From Theocolax elegans (lineage: Eukaryota; Arthropoda; Insecta; Hymenoptera; Cerocephalidae): 64,000 bases of DNA. The notes beneath the pieces were generated by a model. The model was not told the DNA's origin and ran no database searches. It worked only from the letters and a program-made list of their open reading frames with translations. Below, piece after piece: positions 22,166-32,662 of the stretch. The stretch spans positions 25,452,965 through 25,516,964 of the forward strand of contig CM047431.1 in the NCBI GenBank assembly GCA_026168455.1, given 5' to 3'. The position numbers and the translations under genes were made by a program. The first letter of the stretch is position 1; each line of letters opens with the position of its first letter.

Positions 22166-22402
22166 TCGCTCGCACCCACATCACCCTCATTCTCTTAATA
22201 TATATTATCTAATATAAAGGATTAGGTGGAAGGGTAGGGTAAAAATGAAAATTAACAGTGATTAATTTATATAATTTTTTTATTCAGTTGGTTATTAGTA
22301 ATATTACATAATTTTACATGATATGTAATAAAATTATTTCATTTTTTTGTACCCATCGAATTTAGGTGCAGAGTACGTGTTAGTTGAAATTTTTTCAGTT
22401 TA
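22166..22402. other. AT-rich spacer, no feature seen
   Basis: AT-rich sequence between the CT-rich satellite and a possible small minus-strand exon. Nothing recognised. Confidence 0.4.
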
Positions 22403-22501
22403 TTATTTCCATTGAGACTGCAGGAATTTGCTTGCATCTTTTTTTTCTTCTTTTTTATCTAACAGTGGCGTGTACTCAGGAACACTATTTTTTGGACCCA
22501 T
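22403..22501 (-). CDS. Possible 32-residue ORF
   Basis: A minus-strand ATG frame reads MGPKNSVPEYTPLL then a Lys/Glu-rich segment (DKKEEKKDASKF) and ends QSQWK and a stop. It lies 74 bases downstream of the stop of the unrecognised exon at 22575 and in the same orientation. It has no family match that I recognise. It may be a chance ORF in the 3' UTR of that gene. Confidence 0.2.
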   Translation of the reverse strand: MGPKNSVPEYTPLLDKKEEKKDASKFLQSQWK

Positions 22502-22574
22502 CTTGATCAAAGGTTAGAGTTATAATAAAGTTTATAAGCAAACCGTCGGTTTATATATAACTTTAGCTGAACCA

Positions 22575-23010
22575 CTATACCTCAAACACAACGGCTTTCA
22601 AATCTTTATAAATCATTGGCAAGTCGTAGGCGAAAATTTCAGCTAATACGAGTTTTAAATATCTGTTCTTGTACATATCTTCTTTGTCGTCAACCATATT
22701 TGCTGTGACGAAACCTTGTATAGCTGTATACTGCGTTGAATAATATAGCCTAAACGTCTTAAAATCTGTGAATATACTTTTAGCAATCTCTTCCCCTTCC
22801 TTGGCAAGATCACCTTTTAAATAGTCCAATACGTAATCGACGGTTTGATTAATTTTTTCAACAACATCATTTAATAACTCCATGTGTATTTCTATTAAAA
22901 TACTTTGAGTGCGAAGCCCCTCAAAAGTCGATTGTTGCATTACCACAGCTGATGGATTAGGATTGATTTTTTTCCTTTTACCTTCTTCATTTTCAGTAAA
23001 TATTTGTTTT
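22575..23010 (-). CDS. Unrecognised host-like exon, 5' side cut by the G2 LTR
   Basis: The minus-strand frame is open from the LTR boundary (about 23010) to a stop at 22575, about 144 codons. It begins with a basic stretch (EGKRKKINPNP). The rest is strongly helical (ELLNDVVEKINQTVDYVLDY, EIFAYDLPMIYKDLKAVVF). It is not a transposon domain that I know. The helical layout loosely recalls proteasome-activator PA28 subunits, but I see no diagnostic motif and do not assert it. The frame is uninterrupted for its whole length. Element G2 starts six bases upstream, so the LTR insertion removed or displaced the upstream part. Confidence 0.4.
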
Positions 23011-23016
23011 TCACCT

Positions 23017-24052
23017 TGTGACGGAAAATGTCACACAACTATTCGCGGCAAATACATTCTTTAAACTCCTTTTAAATGAAAGTCGTCGGAGCCTTTGGTA
23101 TGTCAAGGCCAACCGACGACATTTGTTAACGAAGATCAAGTATACAATTACGCGCGCAATAGTACATAGGGATGAGAGCGCGAGCATGTGTGTGTGTTTC
23201 CCACTCTCATCCCTTTTTCGAAAATTAGGCAATTGCCTACTCAGTACGTCCCGATCCGCCGCTCGAGGCGGACGAACTAAATCCGGTGTGATCGAGAGCT
23301 TTACGGCTAAGGAAAAGGCGCGTGAGGTGCAAAGCCGTCGATTTCCGGATCATCCTCGCGAGGTGAGCCGCGAGTGAAGTGGTGTACCCAAAAGAACGGG
23401 AGTGAGTGTGTGAGTGTTAACGCGGTTCGCGAGACACTCGCCGCGGCACAGGGCCGCCTTTCAGCACCGCAGCCGACGTCGGTCTTCCGTTGTCCAGGAG
23501 GACACAGAGACACGGATCGGCTGGGCCATCCACGGGGCGAATCCCGGTAAGTGTATTTTATACTACCGCGCGTTTCCCCCCTTCCCGAGTGTATGTGAGT
23601 GTGTGAACTCGGGAGTGTATTCGGGTACGCCGGTACCCGAATAGCGGAGATCGGGGCAGAGTCAACCGCAGGCGAGGATCTCGATCCGGTTGACTCCCGG
23701 GACTACCGCCCGCGCGAAGTAACATTGTCGCGGCACGAGGCCTGGACGGCCATTTTGTTAAATTACCATTAAAATAAATATTATTATTTTTTTATTTTAA
23801 CTTCTGTGTGTTTATTTTGTTCTCCCGGCTCTCACCGACATTATAATAATTTACGTATCGTGTTGAGGCAAAAAGGATCGCCCCAATCCTCCACACCGTT
23901 CGTCCCAGCAAACTCACGTTCCTGGCGACAGCCCGCAGTTCGGATAAACAAATAAATTAATTGTGTTCGCGGTATTGGGCAACGCGGCCCAACGGTTAAC
24001 TTTAATTATTAAAAATAATTAATTCGATCGGGTACGCGAATACCACGTCACA
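23017..24052 (+). mobile_element. 5' LTR of Gypsy element G2
   Basis: It starts TGTGACGGAAAATG and ends CCACGTCACA, with short terminal inverted repeats, and is followed at once by a primer-binding site. It is homologous in inverted orientation to the G1 LTR at 1298-2320 and diverged from it, so the two are separate insertions of one family. A polyadenylation-type region sits near TTTATTTTGTTCTCCCGGCT. Length is about 1.04 kb. Confidence 0.9.
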
Positions 24053-24054
24053 AA

Positions 24055-24071
24055 TGGCGACCGTGACAGGA
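24055..24071 (+). promoter_or_regulatory. Primer-binding site of G2
   Basis: TGGCGACCGTGACAGGA lies two bases after the LTR end. It begins TGG, complementary to the CCA end of a tRNA, as required to prime minus-strand synthesis. Similar sequences are used by other insect Gypsy elements; the exact tRNA (Arg is a candidate) needs a tRNA comparison. Confidence 0.75.
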
Positions 24072-26592
24072 CGATCGGTTTCCTCACCGATTTTAAATTA
24101 AATTAGATTTTGTCGGCCATCTTTTCGCGCGCGAGCAGTGTCGCGTCGAAACGTGAGCGGGTTGAGTTTTGAGAGAGAGAGAGAGAGTGAGTAGTGCGAG
24201 TTAGAGAGAGAGAGAGAGAGACAGCGTGTGAGACGCGTCTCTATACCGGAGTATTCCCCCTCTTGCTCGGGTATCCGAGGAGAGGTGTACACCGGTATAT
24301 CGGGAGAGAGTTCGCGTGCGACCGTGTTTAGCCGGAAGCACCCGATCTCACCGAGATCGGCCTCTCTCGATCGCAAGCTTGACGGGAGATCTTCGCTAGC
24401 TTGTATAGGAGCGGCAAAGTAGGGACAGAGTAGCTTGCGCCGCGGATCGCGGGCAGCGAGAATCCCCCCCGAACAGCGCACAGGGAAGACTTCGCGAGAG
24501 CCGATCATCATCGGCTCTCTCCGATTGCGCCCGCGAGTGAGAGTGAGAGAGAAAATCCCTAGTCGCGGGGAATCGGAGTTAGGTGCTAGGCGTGCTATAC
24601 GGTATGTGAGTGAGAGAGATAGCGCGATCGCCTAGCGCTTTCGCGTGAATAGTCTTTGCAGCTGGTTTCGCCGAGAGAAAGCACTGCGACGAATTATTTT
24701 ATTTAATCCTAATAAAATAAATTCGTTCCCGCGCGGGGTCTATTTTATATTTATGGTGTGTGAGTGTTTAAAATAGATTCTTTCGGGAGAGGTAGCTGCC
24801 CCACCCCTCCATCCTTCTAAAGAAAAGTAATTGGTTATTGGTTTTATTGCGTGTTCGAGAGCGAAATTTTTCTTGCTTTCTCCCCTCCCTGACCCACATA
24901 TATCATAATATAGTAATATTATTTAAAATTGTATTTTATTTATTACTAATTATTTTTTATAATATATGTAACATTTCATTTGTGTGTATAAAATATATGT
25001 TCACAACTATTGTTAATTATTTAGACTTGTTTGCAAGTTAAATAATTAACATTAAGTAACTTCGTGTGAATATGCCGCAAAGTTACAATAGTTGTAATAT
25101 CAATTATTTAATCTCGTATGTGAGTAAAATAATTAAAATTATTTGTATTACAATTATCTGACAGTGATTACTTAATTTAATATTTGGTATTTATTAAGTA
25201 TTACTGTTAACGATACTTGTAATATATTTTTGAAAATTTTTGTGTGTGAGAAAAATTTTTTTTGTAACTCGTGTTAATTGTTTAGACTTTTTGCAAGTTA
25301 AACAATTAATGTAAAGTATCTTTGTGTGATTGTTCCGCAAAGATACGAGAATTATAATATACAATTATTTAGACTCGAGAGTGAGTTAAATAATAAAATT
25401 TTTTTTTGGATGTATTTTAATGGTCGGCATCTAACCTAATATTTTGTATTCGTTATTTGCTGTGAAATTTTAATATATGTAAAAAACTTTCTTTTCTCTT
25501 TATGTGTGTTTAAATTATATCTCCACACATGTTTAGCAATTATTTAGGCTTGTTTGTTATAAAATAATTGGTTATAATATTTTTTTATGTGTTTGAGTAA
25601 AATTATTTAGTGCATAAATTTAATTGTTTAGGCTTGTTGGCAAGGTAATAATTAAATATTCATTTCCTTTTCGTTCAATTTATTTAAAAAAAAAAGGAAA
25701 TACAAATTATTTCAACTTGGCAGCAACATAAATTATTCATTTAGTCGTTCTTAGGATAAAATAAATATTTTTCGCTGAAAAAAAAATTGTCGTTTGGGAC
25801 GACAATTAATGAAATAATTATTTTTGTTGCAAACCATACGGGATTTACAACATTTCGTAAATACCCCTACTGTTTGTAATAATTCAACTAAATTTGTGTT
25901 TGTAGTGTAGTGTAAATTATAAAGGAAACTTTTTTTTTCTTTTGGGCTTGGATAAGCAAAATAATAAATAGTGTCTTGGTGTGTGTGAATCACAAGACAC
26001 TGTATTTATATTTATATTTATTTTAAAATTAATTATTTAGTTTCGTTAGCGAGATAAATAATTTAATTTAATTGTTTTATCTCTTTTCTTCCTTTATAAT
26101 ATGTTGTTTCGGTATTTATTAATAGATTGAAACATTAATTATTTCAATTTCCATAACAAAATAAATTCTTTTCGCCAGTGAGGAATCTTTTGGATTATAA
26201 CTGGCGAGAGAGATATTTTGGGAAATCGTTAAATTTACCATTACTGATAAATTACCGACGATAATGAAATAATTTAAGGATTTTTTTTGTTAATAATTAT
26301 TTTTGCTTGCCAAGCTATTGTATAGAGTCTAGGTGTGTGTGAGTTACAAGACACTATTATAAACAGTAATTATTTAGACTTGTGTCTTTTAGACTTATAA
26401 CCAACAAAATTTAATTATTTTGTCCTTCTAAGGACGAAATAAATTTCGTTTAAAGAAAATCTTTTGGATTTTGATTAAGTAAATTAATTTTGTTGGTACA
26501 CTAGTCGGTGCATTTTTACAATTTATTGTAATTAAGCTGACACCAAATTTTTAGAACAACATTATTAGAACTCATTAGAACAACAGGTGAAG
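24072..26592 (+). mobile_element. Leader (5' UTR) of Gypsy element G2
   Basis: About 2.5 kb without convincing ORFs between primer-binding site and gag. It includes GA microsatellites (about 24170-24222) and a GC-rich part homologous to G1 (1-1297). From about 24900 there is an AT-rich part with repeated TTAATTGTTTAGACTT(G/T)-type phrases (25010, 25270, 25540, 25620). These form degenerate tandem units of roughly 250 bases. No gene seen. Confidence 0.75.
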
Positions 26593-27452
26593 ATGGCCTA
26601 CTCGCAGATGAGGCCAGATTACCGTAGGTTCACCAGTATGACAAATCAGGAATTTTTCTGATTTGACAAGATACGGTAAAGAGTACGAGCAGCATTTAAC
26701 ATGGGACACGAAATTCTCCAGTTCCAACGTTAAGGGCGAGAGTCTCGTACCAGAAGCTTTTCCGAAACAGAGTGGTGGAGCACGAGTTTCGGGTAAAGTG
26801 GCGACTGTTACCGAAAAGAGTAAGGATGAGTTTTCTCATTCGGATAAACAGTCGTCGAAGAAAACTATTAAGAAGAAGAGCAAGAAAAGTGCGAAAAACT
26901 CGCCAAACCCTTCTTCAAGCAAATATGAAGCAGCCGCTGTGTATGGTACTTCCAATGTCGCTAATAGTTTTCAGAAACGATACGACAAGTCGAATAATGG
27001 AGTGAGTGCCCACAATTCGAAATCCGTATCGTACGTGCCTGTTTCTCAACAGTCACCTGGGCAACAAAAACAGAGCTCGGGCAAAAGAGAAAGACGTGCT
27101 TTGACGAATTCTCAACTGCCCCAGCAAAATGTTTTTGTCCCACAAATGGCACAAAACCTGGTGAGGTATGTGCAACCACAGGCGACCCAACATGAAACCC
27201 AACGAACCTGAGGAACAACTTTGTGGCGTGTGTTTCACATGCCAAAAAGTCGGTCATAGGTCATCGGATTGCCCCAGCCGAACATGCTACCGATGCGGAA
27301 ACATTGGGCACTCCGCTGAGCAGTGCTCTACCGAATTGGTAGCAAAGGAGTGCCAGCTGTGTGGAACTAGTGGCGTTACACTCCAAACATGTCCTAACTG
27401 CGTCTGGTTCCTCCGAAACGTGGGAAACGCGAACGCAGGGCACCCGAGCTGA
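26593..27452 (+). pseudogene. Gypsy G2 gag (frameshifted)
   Basis: Starts at ATG 26593 (MAYSQMRPDYRRFTSMTNQE). A frameshift near 26660 moves into a long frame rich in Ser, Lys and Gln (TIKKKSKKSAKN, QQSPGQQKQSSGKRERR). A second shift near 27190 leads to a nucleocapsid with zinc knuckles: CFTCQKVGHRSSDCPSRTC, CYRCGNIGHSAEQC and a third Cys cluster (CQLCGTSGVTLQTCPNC). Gag would package the element RNA. Two frameshifts make it a pseudogene. Confidence 0.85.
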
Positions 27453-28088
27453 CCCGGGCGCCCTGCACTGCAGTAAGTAAACCGCATGGTTTACAAGGGC
27501 AAGAGTTCAAGGTTGCAGAGCCCTCTAAACTCTTTAAGAGGTCTAGCAAATCATTTGCTGACTTCTCTAAAGTCCTTAACGGAGATCAAATTCCCACTCA
27601 GACCGAAGTTGGTGTTGAAAGTAAGCCTGAGTGTAAGGACCCTAAAATTTCTGGGCATTCGACAGATGGAAAAGTTCTTAGAACACAACCTGTCAATCCC
27701 ACCCAAGCTTTGCAAGGTAAAACAGAATAAGGAACCTTATTATACCAACAAAAGCGTGAGGCTAACGATTGGGCTAAGGAACTCCAAAGGCAAATATACT
27801 CTGGTAGCAGAGATATAATTGGTGAAGAAGGCGTAAAGAGATCGTTATCTCAGTCGCTTAGCACCATCGGAGTGAACGACCTTCGTTGTGGCTCATCGTC
27901 ACCCCGTTGTGACACACCTAGTAAAGAGGACAAGAAGCCCTTGATGGAGAAGGAAATTGTCCTCAACAATGAGCCCTTGGTGGAGAAGGTAGATTTCGAT
28001 GGTGTGCATAACATGAACCGTACAAACTCCTTGCCGAGAAGTACAGTTCAGGGGCGGGGGGGCAGATGCCGTACCAAGTACGTCTAAA
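27453..28088 (+). pseudogene. Gypsy G2 gag-pol junction (degraded)
   Basis: Short overlapping frames in all three phases carry no recognisable domain. By position this links nucleocapsid to protease. Composition is similar to flanking pol sequence, so it is taken as decayed coding sequence rather than an insertion. Confidence 0.45.
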
Positions 28089-28478
28089 ATGACGCACACA
28101 GCATCGACTCCTAACGACGATAGTCAAACCGATCAGATAATTTCTGGAATCCAATCGGATAACCGGCGATTCTTGTTGGTACGACTCGGTGGAAAGGACT
28201 TTAAAGCACTTTTCGATCCTGGCGCCATGGTCTTTCTTGTACGATCAGATGTTGTCGAACAGTACAAGTTTAAATGGAGACCTGTCAAGGTTATCGTGAA
28301 AGTTGCGGTTGGACCAGCACTTAAAGTCGTTGGCCTTATCGACATTCTATTCTGTGTAGAAGGCCTTGATGGCAATATCCAACTGAGAATTGTAGAGAAT
28401 ATAGAGCATTCCATCATTCTCGGTATGGATTTTCTACAACATTGGAATATGGAAGTCAAATTAGGTGAAGCTATTTAG
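28089..28478 (+). pseudogene. Gypsy G2 aspartic protease
   Basis: Retroviral-type protease fold: RFLLVRLGGKDFKALFDPGA, in which the catalytic DTG/DSG is DPG, then a flap-region stretch, then the conserved HSIILGMDFLQHWNM near the C-terminus. It would process the Gag-Pol polyprotein. The altered catalytic triplet suggests inactivity in this copy. Confidence 0.75.
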
Positions 28479-28499
28479 AGTATTGGCGAGAGTGATTGG

Positions 28500-29870
28500 A
28501 GACACTTTGTCAGAGATACAGCTCATGACATTGATTCGAGGATTTCCGCTCAATGTGCTGGTATAATTGAGATACAGGACGAACAGCGGAAACAAGTCAA
28601 AGAGTTAGTTGAAAGCCTACTCTTGCCCGCGGGAGACGTCCACGACTTTACGACGTTAACGGAACACCACATAGAGGTTGAACCTAGTGCAAGACCGGTT
28701 CGTCATAAGCCAAGACGTATGTATCCCAAGGTCCTCGAATTTGCCCAGAGTGAGGTCAAAAAGATGTTTGACAAGGGCATTATTGCACCGAGTGCGAGTG
28801 ATTGGTCAGCTGCTCCGGCCATCGTCCGCAAGGACGAAGGAAGTTATCGCTTCTGTATCGATTTTCGAGACTTTAATGCAGTCACAAAACGTGATTCTTA
28901 TCCAATTCCTAACATGGACACCATATTGGATAAGCTGCATAATGCAAGGTATATATCAAAAATCGATCTTAAGAAAGCGTACTTCCAAATATTAATGGCC
29001 GAGGCGAGCCGGCATTATACTGCATTTGCTGTACCAGGGTCGGGGCTGTGGCAGTACACGAGAATGCCTTTTGGCCTCATGAATGCTCCTATGACCTTGC
29101 ACGGCTTATAGATGCAATTTTCGGACCTAAGGTGGAACCTCATGTGTTTGGTTACCTAGACGACTTGATCGTTATTACCGAAACTTTTGAGGACCATCTA
29201 AAATGGCTCGAATACGTACTAAGGACGTTGAATGACGCTGGACTCGAAGTGAATCGAGAGAAGTGTGAGTTTTGTTGTTCCAGCGTAACGCGTGCTTAAC
29301 TACCCTACCTCTCGTAATGTCGAACAGCTGAGATCCTTTCTTGGGATGGTAGGCTGGTGTTCGCAATTCATTAATCGAGAAGCTGACATGAAAGCTCCCC
29401 TTACAAAGTTGCTGCGTAAAGACCAGGCTTGGGATTGGGGTGAGGAGCAGGCGTTTCATCAGTTTAGAGTTGCGTTAGCTGAAGCGCCTGTATTAGCCCG
29501 TCCAGACTTTTCTAAGCCATTTACCCTCCAAAGTGACGCTAGTGACTTAGCAATCGGTGCGGTGTTGACGCAACTGGACGACGAGGGTTTCGAGCATCCG
29601 ATTGTCTACGTCAGCCGATTATTAAATCGCGCTGAACGTAATTACATGACAACGAAAAAAGAATGCTTGGCTCACATATGGGCTATTAAGAGATTGAGAC
29701 CATACATTAAGGCCTATCGATTTACGGCTGTGACCGACCATAGTGCTCTCAAATGGCTCAAAAATCTCTGAGAACCGTCGGGTAGGTTGGCACGATGGAT
29801 ACTTGAAATGCAGCAATGGGACTTTGAAATAGTGCATAAGAAAGGAGCCTTGCACTATGTCCCGGACGCG
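28500..29870 (+). pseudogene. Gypsy G2 reverse transcriptase and RNase H
   Basis: RT: SYRFCIDFRDFNAVTKRDSY, ISKIDLKKAYFQILM, TRMPFGLMNAP, then a small deletion/frameshift near 29100. The frame resumes with FGYLDDLIVITETFEDHLKW, an intact YLDD. The thumb follows in another frame (EQLRSFLGMVGWCSQFINRE). RNase H: FTLQSDASDLAIGAVLTQ, ECLAHIWAIKRLRPY, VTDHSALKWL, then an in-frame stop, and YVPDALSRA. Catalytic residues of RT and the visible RNase H positions are kept, so decay is mostly by frameshifts and stops. Confidence 0.9.
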
Positions 29871-31122
29871 CTTTCTCGTGCCGTCAACCAAGACCCCGAC
29901 GAAGAAGAGGTTGCCTCGTTCGAAGTAATTACAGACCCATGGTATATTGCTAGATTAAACGATGTACGCTCATGCCCTCAGAAATTTCCGGAGTGGAAAA
30001 TTGAGGATGATGTGCTATATCGTTTTACAAGTGATAAACTCTTGGACTCTGTGACAGAACGAAAAGAAGGCTGGCGCCTTGTTCTACCCTTGGAGCAGAA
30101 GAACTGAGTCTTAGTAGATTCTCATTTCCACCCATCCATGGGTCATATGGGAGTCGAAAAGACTTACGAACGTGTTGCAAGAGACTATTATTGGCCAGGT
30201 ATCTACCACGATACCCGCCAATTTGTTTTACAGTGTCTGATCTGTCAGAGCTATAAACGGAACATTGAGAGACCCTGGGTTGTTGTGGCAGCAGACGTAA
30301 TGGAGCTTCCACGTAGTAAAAGTCAATACAAATACATCATAGTATTTCAAGACTTGTTTACAAGGTGGATAGAGCTCAAACCATTACGTACGGCGACCGG
30401 TAAGTCGGTGTCGAAAGCATTCGAGGAACTCGTAGTCTTCCGTTGGGAAACACCAGATTTCCTAATAACGGATAATGGGACTGAGTTCATCAAGGGCATC
30501 ATGTCGCGAATGCTGGAGAATTATGGCATAAAACATGTCAGAACCCCCCGTACCGACCACAAGCCAACCCGGTGGAGAGAACAAATAGGACGTTAAAAAC
30601 GATGATTGCGACGTTTGTGGATTCGGATCATCGTGGGTGGAACACACACTTGCACGAATTTCGCCATGCAATAAACACGGCAATGCAGTCAACTACAAAA
30701 GTCTTACCCGCGTTTTTAAACTTCGGTCGCCATCCACAACCTGTGAAAAGTCTCCGCAGGGAAGTGGAAAAACAGGACTTTAAGATCCTGGACAACCCCG
30801 AAGTATGGCTAGATCGACTTAAAAGACTTGATGCTCTACGCGACTTAGTCAAGAAATACATTGACGAGGAGCAAAGACGTACAACAGTAACAGACGTATT
30901 GCCTCGTTTCAGGTAGGAGATCTAGTCATGAGGAAGTGCCGAACGCTTTCCCAAGGTGCGAAGGACATATCTGCTAATCTGGCACCAAAGTATGACGGAC
31001 CCTTCGAAGTTAAAGAAGTACTATCTCCAGTAATTCTGAGACTAGAAGAGTCTGGTCGGAAACGGACCGAGGTACGTATATCTGATGTAAAAAGATATGT
31101 ACCACCTCGGGTTGTCAAGTAG
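29871..31122 (+). pseudogene. Gypsy G2 integrase
   Basis: HHCC zinc-binding module (MGHMGVEKTYERV, YYWPGIYHDT, LQCLICQSYKR) is followed by a D,D,E core: AADVMELPRS, FLITDNGTEFIKG, and the Glu in NPVERTNRTLKT. The Glu segment falls in a different frame because of a shift near 30580. A C-terminal region follows to 31122 (GPFEVKEVLSPVILRLEE, DVKRYVPPR), the usual SH3-like end. Stops at 30105 and 30915 also break the frame. Confidence 0.88.
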
Positions 31123-31289
31123 AGCAGTAAGGGTTACGTATCGGTTTGCATGAGAACAGTTATCGAAGGTTGGACCTGATAACTGTATGCCATGCATTGA
31201 GAGTGTGATATTTGAGAATATTTGTGTGTGAGTGAATGGGCACTTCACCTTTATTCGTAATTTATATTTTAATTATGACTAATAAGCTT

Positions 31290-31303
31290 CTGTTTTATTT
31301 CAG
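31290..31303 (+). promoter_or_regulatory. Splice-acceptor-like site upstream of ORF3
   Basis: TCTGTTTTATTTCAG is a pyrimidine-rich tract ending in CAG at 31303, seven bases before the ORF3 ATG. This is the position of the subgenomic acceptor used for the third gene in elements that splice it. No donor has been identified, so splicing is inference. Confidence 0.45.
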
Positions 31304-31310
31304 CTCCCAG

Positions 31311-32262
31311 ATGGACCCAAACGGCGAGTTAATCACGCTGACGGAGCAGATGCTCCAACAAAGAGCGATTGAGCGCGATGAAGAAGGCCACCGCCGGTTT
31401 GAGAAGGAGGCGGCCAGAAATCGTTGTGCAGTATCGCCGGACGCCCGAGACCTGGAAGCAGGAGACGGCGTCACTCCATCTCCGCCTCAGCTCATACTGC
31501 TGGGGGGAAGCCCACCGACTCTGGAGACCACTAACGAGGTAACTCCGGTGTCTCCCGACTGCTTCGAGGTAACTGTAGATTACGTGCTAGTAAAGCTGGA
31601 AGGGACACCACGTGCCTCAACGGTGGACCTCTCTTCGTCGGTTGAGTCAACCCCAGTGGAGCGGATGGAAGTGGGTGTGCCTGCGGTATTAGTACCGGGG
31701 CCATCCGCCAACATCTACCCCGCAGAGTATGCTGAGGATCTGCGTGAGGCAGAACGGGAGCAGCAGAAGACCGTCGCCGCAAATCGCCCACGCCGCAAGA
31801 AGAAGAAATCTAGCGGCGACAGGCAATTGACGATAGACGATTACGAATCAGGAGTCCCCGCCACACCCCGAGCAACGATTCGGCCGTTCTCGGAAGCAGA
31901 GACACCTGTCGTAGGTCCATCACGAAAGCGACCAACGCCACGGGCAGGTCCGAAGGAGTCGAAGAGGCGATGGGTGGTGACGCCTACCTCCTATGAGGGT
32001 GCTAGGAAGGGCTCGTATGTGAAGCCTTCCAGCAACAAACCTTCCTATGCAGAAGTGGTGGTGGATTGCCGTGTGGAAGAGGCGACTCGCCGCCAGGCCG
32101 CTGCACTTGGCTTGGATTGCACGGGGCCCTTCGAGCAAGTGAAGGCAGCCCTAAGTGAGGTCGTCCAAGCCAAAGCGGACCAGAAGTCGAGGGAGTACAG
32201 AGAAAGCCTGAACGCTCCCTCGACCAGCGACCCAGCAGCGGAACCAGAAAGGCAGGGATTGA
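31311..32262 (+). pseudogene. Gypsy G2 third ORF, 5' part (unknown function)
   Basis: ATG frame MDPNGELITLTEQML. The first half is acidic and rich in Pro, Ser and Thr. It is followed by a strongly basic patch (RPRRKKKKSSGDRQL), then SKRRWVVTPTSYEGARKGSY and KPSYAEVVVDCRVEEATRRQ. There is no signal peptide or membrane segment, so it does not look like an envelope protein. The frame ends where a CR1-like LINE has inserted, and related coding sequence resumes at about 36840. Earlier thought: ORF1 of an R1-type LINE. I prefer a G2 accessory gene because it lies between integrase and the next LTR-like start. Confidence 0.5.
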
Positions 32263-32662
32263 TTGATTGATTGTTCTTTATTTGGCTTTATGGGGTAAAT
32301 ACCCCGTAAACACTAACAGCATGAAATACAGAAAATATACAGGAAAATAAAATAAAATAACAATATGTGTAACATATACAAAAACGTTATCAATACATAG
32401 CGGTAATTACAAGAGCAGTGACTAGATATAATATAATAATAGAATGTAAAATAATTTAGAAAAGTATATGTACAATTAATTAAAGAATAAATAAATACTT
32501 AAAACTACACAACAATAAATAAATAAATTAACTTAACCGCTCTCTGCAGGCATCGCTGAAGTTTAACAATTTTACTAAAGTTAGTTAAACTATAAAACTT
32601 AAGACTTAATAAGCTAGGCGCTGTAACAATTTTAAAAACAATTAAGAATATAAGAATATAAA

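Noticed and set aside
22575..22946. Proteasome activator PA28 subunit
   Set aside because: Only a loose helical resemblance; none of the conserved PA28 sequence blocks could be placed with confidence.
31311..32262. ORF1 of an R1-clade LINE
   Set aside because: No zinc knuckles and no LINE ends; its position between integrase and the LTR-like start points to the Gypsy element, though this is not proven.
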